From the NCBI GenBank assembly GCA_023055355.1, contig JALJCS010000002.1, positions 88,561,001 to 88,625,000 on the forward strand: a DNA stretch of 64,000 nt. The letters run 5' to 3'. The notes beneath the pieces are model-generated. The model was not told the origin of the DNA, did not search any database, and saw only the letters and a list, made by a program, of their open reading frames with translations. The stretch comes from Agelaius tricolor. Lineage: Eukaryota; Chordata; Aves; Passeriformes; Icteridae. The position numbers and the translations under genes are program-made. Below are positions 35,974-50,000 of this stretch, one piece after another; position 1 is the stretch's first letter; the number at the start of each line of letters is the position of its first letter.

Positions 35974-38900
35974 TAAATTGATACCTCTGAGATCACAGAA
36001 ATGGAGCACAGAGCGTGCATCATGATTCCTTGAAGAAAAAAATAGCTCCTGCTTGACACCAGCAACTGGCATGCAGTCTACATGTGCATGAATATTGTCA
36101 CAACGTTTTATCAACGTGTACTGAAAGTATTCATTCCACATATAGTCCTGGCCCTCATGACATTACAGTAAGAAAAATTCTTAAAATTTAAATTTCTTAA
36201 AATTCAAACTGAAAGAAGAAATGTTTTCCCTGAGCCATGCTCCCAGTCTCATGTTGAGGAGCAGCAGCATGTTTGTGGTGACCAACACTTCTGTTGAACT
36301 ATGAGATCCAGGGTCCCTAACACCATCAGTTAAGCCTTTTTTGTGTCTCTCACAGTTCTTTCAGGCTGTCTAGGTATAGACAGCCAATATGTTTCCAATA
36401 TGTATTTTTGTATTCCTTTGGGTCTGGCAGTGATCAGTTTATCCCTGGGTCTGGGCCTGTTGTGAAGCTGGAGGCAATGTGCTGGAGCCTTGCTGACTGC
36501 TGTGTGCCCCAGACATTCTGAGAGCCCTGTCCCTGCTTCATGCTCCTGCTGGTGCCTCCAAACCCAGCCATCTTCCATTTCCACCACTCTTACTCTTGCT
36601 ATCACAATGCTGCACACCCTGACTAACAGAGCTGTGTGATCAACATCAAGTTAATCCTGCTAAGGAGTCATGCTTTGTTTCTTGATCATCTTTCAGCTCA
36701 CCTAGTGCACTGCATTTCAATCTAATACAACATGCAACACAGGAGAAAATTTTATTTTTATGCATTTTTTCTACTTGTTTAAAACCCTTGAGAGCTTCTT
36801 TTCATTTGCCAGGTGAGGTTGATTTTAATTTTCTTCAGCTATTGAGAATTAAATTTGTACCTAGTCTTTGCCTACTGGATATGGTCACCACAATAAATCA
36901 CATCTCTGATTAGCTGCTTCCTTCTGAAATAGATGTTTGAGGTGAAAGAAATCACCCTCTGATGAAAAATATTTTTTTTTGCCAGTGGTAGTAAGAGAAG
37001 TTAGATTTGCCTACTCCAGTCAGTCGAATCTTTGTTAGTTTAGGTTGCAGAAGAACCTTTTACAGAAACACAGCTGGAACCATTTCCAAGTGCTCAGTGA
37101 ACCATAAAGACCCACAACATGCTCTGACTGTCCAACACCTGTCAGACACCTTCTGCTGGCCCAAGGAGGTAAAGAAAATCAATGGAACTGTAAGGCTATA
37201 AATAATCTGCATAATAAACTTGAATAGTTTGAGATTTAGAATGCTTAAAATGACTGATCTAAAAAGCAAGATCCTTCCTGCCCTGTTCAATCTAATCTAG
37301 CACCAGAGAAGAAGCAGTCTGGTCTCCTTTAACACTGGATATCCAAGGCATGGGAGATCTCAGCTAGAGCCTATACTTGCCTTTGGAGTGAAACAAACTG
37401 GTAGCCCAGCTCTGGAAACTTCAGGAAGATTGAGTCTGAGTTTTGTGCATCTGCACTGGAACAAAAATGAAAGTTACCTGACCATTTCAGGGTTTGTTTT
37501 TTGTTTTTGGTTGGTTTTTTTTTGGAAGTTGAATAACTAGACTATGCTAAAAAAATCCTGCTTTTGTTTGGGGATGAGATGAACAAACCACTTTCTTCCT
37601 TTTATCTTTCCTCAAAAGCCCAGACACCTTCTGCTCAAACTATAATGGCTTGCAGTATGTTTACCACTGTCAAAGCACAGAGGTGAGCATCAGGTATGCC
37701 ACAGCTGGAATAGTTTCACTCTCTGACTTCTTTTAACATAGCAGTACTTCAAACCCTTGGAAATCAAGAATTATTTGAGTGTTGAATAAAGGATTCTAAT
37801 ATTGCACAATGTATGAGCTATTACAAATGGGTGCTTAGGGATAGATGTCCCATGTGAACAGTGGGCTATGGTTTGAGATATTACCTTCCAGAAGCACTGG
37901 GGTTTTTTCATGTTTCCTAATCTCATGGAAAGGAACCTTTTAGAAAGCTGTCGTTCCACTGCCTGGATGAAGAGCAACAAGAAGTTTACAATGTTTATGG
38001 AAAAAGGACTCAACCTTTCATTTACAGCTGCAAGGCAACACAAATGCCATGGAAAAGCAGTGTCCAACAGAGAGGCAAACAGTTTTTGCAGTGGTCACCA
38101 CTGACTTGAAAGCCTTACAGAAGCAGCTGCTTCTGAATATCCTTTTAAGCCCACTGAGCCTGGATCCAGCTGTTAAAAATAACAATGTTTTTCATCCTCC
38201 ATAATAATCGGATCTCACTGGGCAGCGCTGGAGGAGCAGTTGCATAAAAAAGCTCTGGTTACATAACAGAAGTGCACTGTACCCCTGAGCCCAGGGGAGC
38301 CAGGCAGGTCTGTGTGGCAGCCTCCAACCCTCACAGCTCCCTGTGCTCACCCTGGTACCCGCCCAGGGGCTCTGGCAGCCTCACCCCTTTGCAGAGAGCT
38401 GCAGAGCATCCTGCCACACCAGGGCTGGTGCTGCCTCACCCTCCTACAGAGGAAGGTCATGGGAAGAGTGTCTGAATCTCATGATCTGTGTATTATCTTA
38501 GTCCTCTGGTGACTCTGGCTCTGTACAGATATTCTGGACTTTGCAGTCCTGAGCCCCTGCTCTCTCTGCTGCAATCCCAGGGAGAGGCAGGACACAGAGA
38601 GGGGCACTCACATTTCCTGATGTCACAGGTGCATCCATGACAGTCACCTCTCAGAGCCCCTCTGTGGGTGTCTGGATCTCTGCAGCTGAGAGCCCACAAC
38701 TCCCCTGAGATGATGCACCACTTCCCTTTCTCCTACTTCCTCAGGAGCCAAGTTGACACCAACCTGGGATATGTTCTGTGGTCACATTTTTGGATGTGGT
38801 GATCAGCTCCCCATCAGCAATGCACTTAAGTGCATGCACAGCTGAAACATTCAGTCCCTCTGGAAGTCAGTAGGACATTTCACACTGTTAAGTACTTCCC

Positions 38901-41900
38901 TGGATTGGTCTCAGCCTGAGCGTGAACTTTGCTATTTCTCTTACAAGAAGATTAACTAAGAATGAATGAAAGTGGAAACAGCTAAAACTTTCCTTTTAAA
39001 GAAGCTGAAAATGAAGACAAATATTTCCCTGAAGATTTACCAGCATTAAGTTTGGATAAATTCTTGTGGAAAAAATGTGAGACCTATTTCCACAGAGGTT
39101 TCCTACCTATTTTAAGAAGCAAACTTCAGCTGATATTTTTTTGTATGCACAGAACTGCACTACATGCTGCAGTTGGGTTTTACAGGATGTAATAATCCAG
39201 AGGCAAATGGCAAAGTAATAACTGTTTTAACTAAGAGAAATTAATTTAGTTGATCTTAACTGAACATGCATAGGCAAGATGGGGTTTGTTCTATTATTAT
39301 CTCATGCCAGGAAAAGTCCAAAGAGTTGAGAGAAGAGACTCATCCTGTGAAACACCTGATAAATGCACTGCACCTCAGGGCAATTTTTTAGGTCTTTGAA
39401 GTCACATCAGCCTGGTTTGTGTGAAATGCAGTTAAGATGGGCACTGTTGGGCACTGTTAGCTGTTCTGTGTTTCATTGCTCAGAACAGCTTTCCTTTTCC
39501 AGTGCTGACTGTGACCGAAGCCAGCCTGCTGCTATGAAAGGGTAAATTGCCTCTTTGAGGGCCCTTTAGCAGACACAGTGTGTGTAAAGAGCATCCAGGC
39601 ATTTTGGTTTCTCACCATTATACCACAGGAATGTAGAAGAGTTTCCAGTTTGGAAAGCACAGTACCAGGTCCACACCCTCTGAACAGTTTAAAGGAGGAC
39701 ATTAATGCTGGACTACTTATTTTCCTCAAAACCTGCCTGTCCCTGATCTTCAGTGGTACCCACCATGGGCAGAAGCTGGGGGAAGATTGCCAAAATCCGT
39801 GTTGTTGAATGTGTGGTAGGTAGAAAGGCCCTGCTTGGATGAATGATCAGTCTGAAGCAGACACCTTCAGATGGATGAGTGAGGCTCTGCTTGTCACTTG
39901 AAGCCTTTAGAAGAAAGAACCATTGGATGTTATTCAGCTCCAGAAAGTTCAATCAAGAGCATCTCAGGACTTGCTGAGAATGTTTGATAAGTCTCAGCAG
40001 TAAATAGATTCATCTGGGAAGATCACCAGATATTTCTCTTCTCTTTTCAGCTGTACATGGGCTCTGTCAGTTGCTGTGGCTTCAGTGAGATCTCTGAGAA
40101 AGCAAACCCACCTCAAATAAAAGCTCATAGGTTTTGATTAAAATCATGAAAACTTAAATTGGCATATTTCACACAGCCCTGATATTTTCCTTTCTCCTGA
40201 CTGTGGTTTTTATCATTTAGGGTACCATTTGCTCAATTTATTACAACGTGCTCTTGGTTTCATTCTCCCACTTTGCAACCTTGGTGCATTTTCTTCCCAT
40301 GAGGGATCACAATATAAATCACTAGGTCAGGGAATAATGAGTTTAGTATTTTTTAAAAGCCTCCCACTGTAAGTCAGGATATCGACTCATCATTCAGCAG
40401 GTGATGGGATATAATAAGGGGACATTTTTTCCTTTAATTGCTGTTGAAAATGGAATAAGGGCACCAGAAAGACTTAGTTTTCTGAGACAGGATTTCAGCT
40501 TCACTGGGCTTTAGTTCACTAGAATCACCTAATAGGCTTGAGCATAAAGAGCTGGACAAAGCTGAAAGGAAAAATAAACTGATGAAAGACTCCAGCAGGA
40601 CTTTGCCTTCCTAGTCTGAAAAATAGATTAAATATGATTATACCATTAAGTAAATAGACAGTGAGAAAAGGCTGACCTTGTGGTCGGTGAGTTGAATGGA
40701 TGGAGCATCTCCTGCTTTCCAACCCTATCTCTTCCAGACTTGTTTGCTCATGACAGCAGGGGTGAATGTTCAAAGAATCACAAACACAAGAGCCAGGAGG
40801 GACCATTAGAGTTACCTCAGAGAACTGCTGCAAACCTGATTATGAGGTGTTTTTGCCCAATACTTTCTGTACTAAGCCAGTTGAGTATGGTGAGGATGAT
40901 CAAGGACACAGTTGCGAGAGGCAAGGATAAATGGGTGGATTGTGGATTTTTTTCTCAGATTAGAGGTTAAAGTGGTATCATGAGCTCTAAGGAAGGCAGT
41001 AGAATCTCTCTCTGAATCAATATGCAGATGAAAATCCTGCCAGCAGCACCTTGTGTCTCCCTGAGAGGGGAACTCCGAGTTCCTGCCCAGCTCTCAGTGG
41101 GAACAGAATCATCCCCTTTTAACAAGCTCAGTCCTACCTGGGGCTGCTGCCAAGTCCATCCCTGGCCCAACCCAGCTGAGTCCCCCAGGGCCTGTGTCAG
41201 TGCCACCACCAGCTGCTGATCCTGCAGCCACCAAAAAGACATCAAGGTTCAACAAAGATTCTTGCAGGTAGATTTTGTGATAACCAATCCTTTCACTGTA
41301 CTAGGGAGGAAAATCGAGGTGATGGTTCATAAATTATTATAATGAAACTATTTTTTGAGTCTTTCCATTCCTTTAAATAAAACTTAATAGATATCACACT
41401 GCCAAAAGGGCAGGGAAATACATTGTGTGGCAGGTGGGGTAATCTCAGAGTTGAAAAGGTTTTGGCTGACAAAAAGTAACATTTTAAAACATCTCATGCA
41501 CAGAGGTTAAAGCATCTGAAGGAGATGAGTGGCCATTTCTCTAGTGAAATGATGCTAAATTGTTGTAATCCACAGCAGCTTTATGTAACATATTGTTTAT
41601 TGTACATAAATTCAAGGAATTCCCCTATTCAAATAAGTATTAGATAAACTCAAAAAAATTCCCCTGTTCACCAACCACTTTATACAAGTGTCATTATTCC
41701 TTGAAACAAACAAAAACACACCAAAACCCACCCAAATCTAAACTACTCACAACAACCTTCATAGAAAAGTTCAACCAGGCATGCAGAAATTAAAGCTCAA
41801 GAACAAAGAAAGTGTTTTTCTTGTTTGTTTGGCCCTGGCCCTCTGCTTTCCCCTCACTTCCTCCTACGTGCAGCTCTCTTATCTGTAGCTCATTCTTTCT

Positions 41901-43891
41901 CTTCTGTTTGACTGGGGTCAAATGTATCATTGTTTCCATTATATCCTTCAGTATTTTGCATTTCCCTGTGAAGTCCTCACCCAGTTTGCTCTTTACTAAA
42001 GATTAAAGAAAGTTGTTTTTCATGCTGTTTTGAGGGACAGGAGCATGAATATCTGCAAATGCCTCCAGTACATTCCTGTTCCAGTCTCATTCTCTGTGCC
42101 TTCTCCACTTCCAGGAGGAAAAACTGCCAGGAACTGCCCCTGGAGTGTCTGTCCCTTTGTATACTGAGGGAGATGAGCACATTTGCAGAATTAATGGGCT
42201 GTGATGACTTCCCAGTGACCCTGAGAAAGTTACTGATACACTTAGAGGCAACAGAGCAGGATGAGAGACAAGATACTTGAAATACCTGAATCCTGCTCTG
42301 GCATTTCCTGATCTGCAGCAAGGCTCAGTTCAGAGGGAAACTCACATCAACCAGTCTGCAGCTTCCCCTCCCAAGCTGAGCAGAAGGGGAAAACTGATAT
42401 GGATCTCGTGTCAGCTGCAGTCTGCATTTACAATACAGGGAATGACACAGCTCATGGACTTGGCTTTCAGGATGGAAGGGAGATCTTACATGGATACTGC
42501 TTTATCCATTAAAGATCTCTCTTCCAGTAGGAGAGAAAAGTCCATCTAACTGCAGTGATGATATTGGTAGCTCCAATGGATTTCCATGAAGATAATGTTG
42601 TGAACAGGATTTCTGAGGCGTGCAGAGGTGTGGAGTTGAAATAGAAAATAATATTGCCTGAACTGTAGGGAAAAATGAAAAAGGGAAGTTAGACAGGGAG
42701 ATGGCAGGAGTGGGGAGTTCCCCAGATGAGTGCATTGTCTGAAGAAATATCCTGCTCTGATTGCTTGGCTATGGACTTGCAGCTGATTTATTTAATAGCC
42801 CCTAGCTGTCAACTGGCAGGGACTGTGAATAATGTTTATCTCATCACCAACTCACTGGGACTCATCATTTTATATGACTTCCATAGTTCCCCCTTCACTG
42901 TTTCTTCTACCCTTGCAGTTTCATGAACACTAATCTCCTTAGCTGCTGTTCATTCCCTCAAATCAAATTTTCCTTCCCTTTGAACATTTTCCACTTTCTA
43001 GAAAAATTTTGCACAGTCTACTCAAATGTGCAGGCTTGATCTGTGTTTTACCATAACAAAGTTCTTTGCTCTTTTCCCTATTTCTTTATAACAATTCAAC
43101 TTTTTTTTTTCCTGTATTTATTTTTTCTTTTTTGGGAGGGGTGGAGGGAAGAAAAGGCTGGCTCCTCAGCACTGAACTGCTTTTTCCACACAATTATCTG
43201 TGATGTAGGGCATGAGCACAAGGGCCAGGAGGGAGAAAGAAATGCTGGAATGAGATTGTCCAGGGTGATACATGTGGATCAGACATGCTGACTGCCAGGG
43301 AAGGGACCAGTGGATGCACAGCATGTCCAGTGATGAACCTGGATGGGAAAAGGTTCCACTGAGACACAAAAAGAAGGGCACCCAAGTCACCCAGACTGGG
43401 TTTCAGGAACAACCTACTCTCCTCTCCTTCCTTTCTACCTTCTGTCATTTTTCCCAGCACCTCCTTTTCTCCTCTGCACTCCCCTGTCCCAGGGATGCTG
43501 GGGAAGCATGACAGCCTGTCAGTGATGGAGGGCTTATGGGAAGGGCTAATTGCTTCCTCTGCTTTGTTCAGATGTACAAATAGACCATTACTTACAATCA
43601 TTACCCAGTCATCATCCATCATACAGACTAGTTCTATTTTCCATGCACTAAATATGTCACAGGACCCAAATTTGTCACTAATTGTACAAAAGGCCTGTGC
43701 AGGCCTGTGCGAGGAGCCAGTAATTTGTTAATATAAGAAATGTGACTTTGGCTTTATCTTGAATTTCCAAATGTTACTGAGGCAGTTAAAATTCTTATTT
43801 GTTTAAGAGGCAGTACAATCCTCAACTTTCTGTCACTTTTATGAAACCACATATAAGTCACAGCAATTCCTGTGTTACAATATTGCTTTCT
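35974..43891. other. Unique non-coding DNA
   Basis: Nearly 8 kb without a recognised gene or transposon. There is a locally G+C-richer patch at 38270-38460, a small duplicated word (gggcactgtt twice, about 39439-39458) and a second one (aggcctgtgc twice, about 43690-43709). A CA-rich run occurs near 41704-41750 and a T-run at 43102-43112. Frames of up to 142 codons on the minus strand near 43194-43622 carry no recognisable domain. Confidence 0.55.
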
Positions 43892-43970
43892 GTTATAACT
43901 ATAATAATACAATAATTTTTATTAATACATATAACTATAATATATCAATAACTATAATAACTTAACTATA
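43892..43970. repeat. AT-rich imperfect repeat
   Basis: About 80 bp of almost pure A/T in which the word ataactataata or close variants recur three to four times. It is a short degenerate minisatellite or AT-rich low-complexity DNA. Confidence 0.75.
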
Positions 43971-44833
43971 AAGTGCAATGCTGAAAACTATGGCCATTTC
44001 TTCCATTTATAGTCAAATTTTTTCCCTTGCATTTTCCTTATCTTTTTGGTTCCCAACCAATTTAAACTGTGTTTCAGAGTTGCTAATTTTTTCATCTTTG
44101 AAAAAGATGTGGCAGCAGAAGCACAAACAAAACAGTGAAAAACTGAAAAAAAAAAAAGTTTGAAGGTCCTACTCTCACTCTCAGTTACATTTAGGCAATT
44201 ACAACAAAAAACAGTAGAGCTGCAGGGCAATATAGGGGAAGGAACTGACCTCAGATTAACCTTTGCAGCCAGAATATCTGTAACTGTTAATTTTTTTCGT
44301 TTTCACCCTGTAGCAACACATAGAACCAAAATTTACACTTCTGACCTTGCCCTGCTTTGGGTACTGTGCAGGCTGGGGGGATGTTTCAGCTGGAAAAATG
44401 CCTTAAAAGGCATGATTCAAACTATTTATCTTTATTTTTCCATATAAAAGATACATAGCTACAATGGTTAGCCACTGGCCAGTGTGAAAACAGGACAGCT
44501 TGACAATGTCTCTTTGCTTTAAGGATATTTTACACTTTGTCTTGAAGGTTTTGGAAAACATGGGTGTGTTGTAACACACCACTTGAACGTGAGAGATTTC
44601 CAGGTCTAGTTGAAATGCTAATTGGAATGTGTACATGCCAGCTATCAACATACACTCACACATAAGAGAAAACTGAGTGTCAGCATCAGAAAAGTTCCTG
44701 ATCCTTGAGCTCCTCTGGCCTGGTCTGGGTGTGAGCAACCATTGAACAAAGCTCTTTCTGGACCAATTTATTCCCTCTCTGATTTCATTTCCTGCTTAAA
44801 AAAAACTAAACTAAAAACTAAGAAGTTATTTTA
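43971..44833. other. Unique non-coding DNA
   Basis: No gene or repeat family is recognised. A 12-A run lies near 44146-44157. Confidence 0.5.
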
Positions 44834-44891
44834 GGGTTGGACTCAGTGATCTTAAAGACCTGTTCCAGCCTAAATGGTTCTATGATTCTAT
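44834..44891 (+). mobile_element. CR1 LINE, terminal 3' fragment
   Basis: Only the last ~58 bp of a CR1 is present: 'gggttggactcagtgatctt' followed by the tail 'atggttctatgattctatt'. It is an extremely 5'-truncated insertion. An LTR insertion lies 120 bp downstream. Confidence 0.9.
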
Positions 44892-45010
44892 TGGACTCCC
44901 TGGTGATCAAACCTTTTTTTTCTTGGAGCTGCACAAAAGACTTCAATGGGAAGAGAGGCAGCACCAAGGGGCTGGGGCACACACACAGTGCAGACCCAGC
45001 TGTGATGTGG

Positions 45011-45409
45011 TATTGTATTTGTAGAGTGCCCAGAACAAAGAAGGAATGATGAATCTGATTCCATCTTCTCAGAAAGCTAATTTATTATTTTATGATGTTA
45101 TATTATATTAAGGAATACTATACTAAACTATACTAAAGAATACAGAAATGATACTTAGAGGAGGCTAAAAAGATAATGATGAAACTCGTGACTCCTTCCA
45201 GAGTCCTGACACAGCTCGACCCTGATTGATCAATAAGTCAAAACAATTCATATGAAGCCAATGAAACAACCTCCAAACACATTCCAAAGGAGCAAAACAC
45301 AGGAGAAGCAAATCAGATAATTATTGTTTTCCTTTTTCTCTGAGGCTTCTCAGCTTCCCTGGAGAAAAATCCTGGGTGAAGGGATTTTGCAGAAAATTTG
45401 AATGTGACA
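45011..45409 (-). mobile_element. Solo LTR of an endogenous retrovirus, antisense
   Basis: This is a second copy of the LTR family found at 6697-7116, here on the minus strand. It begins (minus strand) at 45409 with tgtcacattc and carries aataaa at 45086-45081. It ends near 45011. The flanking 6-mers atgtgg (45005-45010) and atgtgc (45410-45415) match at 5 of 6 positions, in line with a 6-bp target-site duplication. Compared with the first copy it lacks about 19 bp around 45245-45265. The missing part lies between two ttgttt words in the other copy, as expected for deletion between short direct repeats. No coding sequence remains. Confidence 0.87.
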
Positions 45410-45415
45410 ATGTGC

Positions 45416-46851
45416 TGTAACCTCCAAATGCTCTCAGGCTCATAATCACCTACCTCTCAACAGGTCCAGTTTGTTGGGGCAGAGATCTGCCAAGGGGATT
45501 ATGAAGTGTCCTGCTTCAGCAACAGCTGGGGTGTGGTGATCATGAGAATCTCTGCAAGGAGCTCTCCAACGTAAAACATGCCCTGTAAACATGGATAACA
45601 CATCCAGACACAAGAGGAGATGATGCAAAGATGCCCCAGCCAAGATGCTCATGACTGGTTTATCTTCCTCTCTCATTGCAAAGTCCATGAGCTGCCAGTG
45701 AACAGACATAAAGCACTGATCTAGAGCCAAAGCTGACAGCACAGTGGGCAGTACTGAACCTCCAAATCTCTGTCTAATATAAATTGTCTGCCATTCCCAG
45801 AAGTCATCTTGTCACTAAACTCAGTAATTTATCTGCAGATTGCCATGGAGCACCTGAAGAGTGTTACCAAGCAATTAAATCTACGTTTATGTAGGTTAAA
45901 GAATGACTTTTCACGCTGAAGCTGTGCACCCACCCTGTCAGCCTGGTCATGACGTCAAGCCAATTGAAGCCAGAGCTGTCCCTCAGATCTCCAGGTTACT
46001 GTGACAGTGACCTGGGTCAGCCAGCACAGAGCTCAGGCCCTGACTGAATTTGCCAGGCCTTTCAAATTGGATTTTCTGCCAGTGCCAAATCCAAGCTATT
46101 GCAGCCAGGTTATTATTTAAATACATTACCTAAGTTAATGTATTTAAAAGTACATTATGCCATGGTCAATGATAGAGGTACTCAGTCATGCCATGGTAAA
46201 AAGGATTAAGAAGTTAAAAAGGTAGGGCTACCAATAGAAATGGCTTTCCTTTTATGTTGTGATATTTTTCAAAGAAATTAATTTTTGGGGGTTGCTTAGT
46301 ACAGGTTTTAATCCTTCATGGTTAAAAATACTGGAAGTGCTACTTAGGAAGGGAGGAAACCACCCATCTCTGGTTCCTAGTAAAATCCACCCTGAAAACA
46401 CCAAGATAAGATATTAATGACAAGATTTATATGCTCAGCACAGACTCTGCTTTCTGAGTTGGTTAGAGCAGCACAAATAACAGTTTTGAGCACCTGTATT
46501 CTGAAGGGTGAATAATTCATATCCCTCCCTGTCCCCTGCTTTCCAGATTATGCTGATATTTTTTCGTCATGTTTGCTTCAGTCTGTGTATCTCTAAGTCA
46601 TGTGTATGCTGCCAGTTACCTTTCAGAGCCGTGTGTAACATGGCAGAGATTTGCTGGCTGAATGTGTGCTGTCAGAGTAGGCAAATTCAAACCTCCGTGT
46701 GCTGGCCTTCAGCAGTGTCATTGTGATGGATGGGAGACATCTCCTGCCTCACTTTGCAGATTGATCTGTTCCATTTAACAGTGTTTGGATAAGGGCTACT
46801 TTGTGCTCCAGGGGAATGGATTCTACTGTGTCCTTAAAGCCAGGGACAAAA
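45416..46851. other. Unique non-coding DNA
   Basis: No gene, RNA gene or transposon is recognised. Open frames are below 100 codons and have no recognisable motif. Confidence 0.5.
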
Positions 46852-47086
46852 ATTATATATCTATATATCTATATCTATATATCTATATCTATCTATCTAT
46901 CTATATTTATATTTCTATTCATATTTATATTTATATTTACATTTATATTTCTATTTCTATTTATATTTATATTATATAGATATAGATATGTAGATATATA
47001 GAGATATATAGAGATATAGATATATATATGTAAATATATATAGATATAGATATAGATATAGATATAGATATAGATATATAGATATC
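46852..47086. repeat. AT-rich imperfect palindrome from (TATC)n/(TATATC)n microsatellite
   Basis: The left arm (46852 to about 46974) is built from tatatc, tatc and tatttata units. The right arm (about 46975-47086) is built from tagata/gatata units, which are the reverse complement. The array therefore flips orientation in the middle and can fold into a long AT-rich hairpin or cruciform. The arms are not identical, the left one having many ttt-containing variant units, so the palindrome is imperfect. Tyrosine/isoleucine-rich frames on both strands are artefacts of the repeat. Confidence 0.95.
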
Positions 47087-50000
47087 CCCAAAAGTACCCC
47101 AGAAAAATAATCTGAAAAACTTCGATCTTTATGAGTGCCAACAGTGTAAGAGAAGCTGAAGAGACACTACAGAAAGACTTTTATCATGGATTTTCCCCCC
47201 TGAAACCTGAAATCCTCTGTTTCCTTCAGTGTCACCAATCACACAGAAGCTCAAGTTTGAAAATTCAGAGGTGTAACTTCTTGGAAGCCCTTCTTTGTGT
47301 CACAACATCCCTTAATTGTGCCCATCTACTTCCTCATCTGAAGTGTACACCCTCCAAGAGGAAGTAATTCTATTTCAAATGCCAGTATATTTCTGAATAT
47401 AGAACATAGTTTTGAGCTCAGAGCTGTGTTCTAGCCTTACACTTTCGAGTTTAGCAACTTTGAGAGGATGTCTGGTGGGAAGGTCCAGGCAAAGTGTGCT
47501 GTTGCAAGGAGAAAATTTGCAGGACCTGAAATCTCTCCTTACTTGGTTCAGATGTCTAAACACAGGCCTCTAATGCAGTTTGGCTCCCTTCACATAACCC
47601 ATCTGCTTTCCAGCTGCCTCTCCAGGAGGACACAGCTTTTCCATGGGCCCTATGTCATCATGTCTGCCAGTGCTGTGTTAATATCTAGGATGGCAGAAAA
47701 AGTCTAAACCAGACACCTGAAAATTAAGTGGTGCATCCTGAATTGTGTAAAAGTGGCACTAGCCACCCTCATCAAAGGAACTGGGTGTCACTGCAAGTGC
47801 CTTGCAAGTGGTGACAGAGAGGCACAGACCACATCCCCTTCCCCAAAGCAGGGCTGCTCTGACAGTGCAGGTGGGCTCTGTTCACCAAGGGCAGCACCAT
47901 GAGGACAGAGCCTTTGTGTGATGTGTCACAGCAATTCCTCATTAATTTCTGTGTCATCCTTTCAGCATGGGAAGCAGAAAAGCTCTGCTTTTTCTTTTCA
48001 CAGCACAGTTGCCTGCCTTTCCCTAGCTCTGTTTTTACCATTTGAACAAAAAAAAAAAATGCATTTACAGTGATTTGTGCATTAAGGCAAGTCAAGTTGA
48101 TTAGAGCCATATTTTCTAATTGACATTTGCTTTGTCCTTGTTAGTCATCATTTGTATTGTGCTATTAAGTGATCATAATCATAAAAAAACCCAAAAAGAT
48201 TATGCACTTCCAGGAGTTTTCCAACCCATCCCACTAATTGAGAATATTGCTTGGTGTAAGCTCGACAGCTGGCATACACCTAGAGAAGCTTTATTTTCCA
48301 GTCATTGCTGGTGTTCTCAGTGTAAGCTGTCCATAGGAGACAAAAGCACTCTTTATTCCTCTTTTAAAACAAGTTTGTTCTTAGGGTGGAGAGTCTCTTG
48401 TCACTGGTTCAACAAATCAAGCAAGGGAAACAGCAGGCAAACGGGGCAAAAAAGCAAGATGATCTTGCAGTGGATGCAGCATCCATGTATCATTTACTTT
48501 TCCTTCTTTTCCAGCTGTGTTTTTTCCCCCACATTTTAACATCTGCTTTTTTAGAAATTCAGGTTCTTTTGCTCTAAATTTCCCTGTCTTAACTCAGGTA
48601 AATTAAGCTTTCATTTCCTCAGCTGTTCTTCTGTTTCAATGGAGAGGAGCTTTGCCAGAGCAGATGTAGCAAAAATGATTTTTCCAAAGAAAAGTGCTCA
48701 TTTCCTGAGGAAGTGTGCTTTGCACTCCCAGCTAATGTAGCCATTTGACAGTCTTGCTGAAGATTTCTGCCTTCTGCATGCCTTGTGAGTGAGGAAGATT
48801 TAATTAACTCAAGGGACAAGGAACTCATCAGATAAAGAAAGTTATTTAATAGCAAAGCTATGATATATTACAGTTTCTCTTACGGTTTCTTGTCGTTACT
48901 GTTTTAAAACTGCTATTATTCTTGCAATAGTTTGTGGTTCTCTCCTTTTTCCTGTTGGTGTGTTAAACAAAGCTCCATTTACCATTGTTTTGCCTTAATT
49001 TCTGCCTCTTGCTTATCTCCCCTCCACTAGTAACTGTATTTAGAAACACAAGGAGATATACAGAGGGGAAACCTGTCTGAACCAAATAGTTCAGAGTCAA
49101 AAACCAAAAAAATACAAAAGAAAATAAAAGAGGCAGCATAGGGAAATTCAAATATTGCTCTAGTGGGTTGAAAGCAGAAGCTTTGCCCGATTTGCTTCGC
49201 CTGTGCTGCTTCAGTTCAAGGGCTTGGATCAATAGAAAATCATTCACTGGCTCCACTGGGCTTTTGCTCAGGTCCTGTGTGCAATTCCACAGCCTAATGA
49301 GCTCTGGGAAGGGCAGCAAGGCATGCAGGCAGGATCCAGGGACAGCTCTTGTAACTCTCTAGCATGAACACAATGAGCAAAACTTTGCAGGTTTGAATAG
49401 CCACTGGGTTCACACGAGGACATGTTCCACACATCAAGTGCATGGGCACCACAGTATAAAAGGACCTCTATTTTTAACATGGGCTTGAATTTTTAAGTGA
49501 AATGAGTCTCACAGTAACAGGCCTAACAGACCTTGAGCCAGGGCTGGCTCAAACCCTGATTTAAACACTTGTTTCTTCTGCCTTGCAGTAGGAAGCACAG
49601 GAAGAGCTGAGGTGCAAGAGCAGTGCTTGTGGCAGGATCTGCAGATCTCTTCACACTGCAAGTGAAAGCAAGAGAGGAAGAGCAGCCCTTTGAAATCCCC
49701 CCACCCTTCCTCTCTCTCAGCAACAGTTTGCACAGAGACATAGAAAAGAGAGGTCCAAATGCAATTACTTTTACCACCAGGAAGAAGAGAAAAACCATGT
49801 CAGTACAGCAACACATTTTATCACCACCCTGTCTCCAGGTCCTTCCAGGGCTCAGGTACAGTCATGTGCAGTCAGAATTAAGGGAGGTTTCCAATCTCAA
49901 GCAAGGCTGTAGGCATGCCAGGGAGTTGAAATTCATGTGGCTGCAAGCACCTTGGAAATGCTTCACAAGGCTGTGAATCGACTACAGGTCACTTTCAGGG

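Noticed and set aside
46785..47141. Tyrosine/isoleucine-rich open frames on both strands
   Set aside because: They are translations of the TATC/GATA array.
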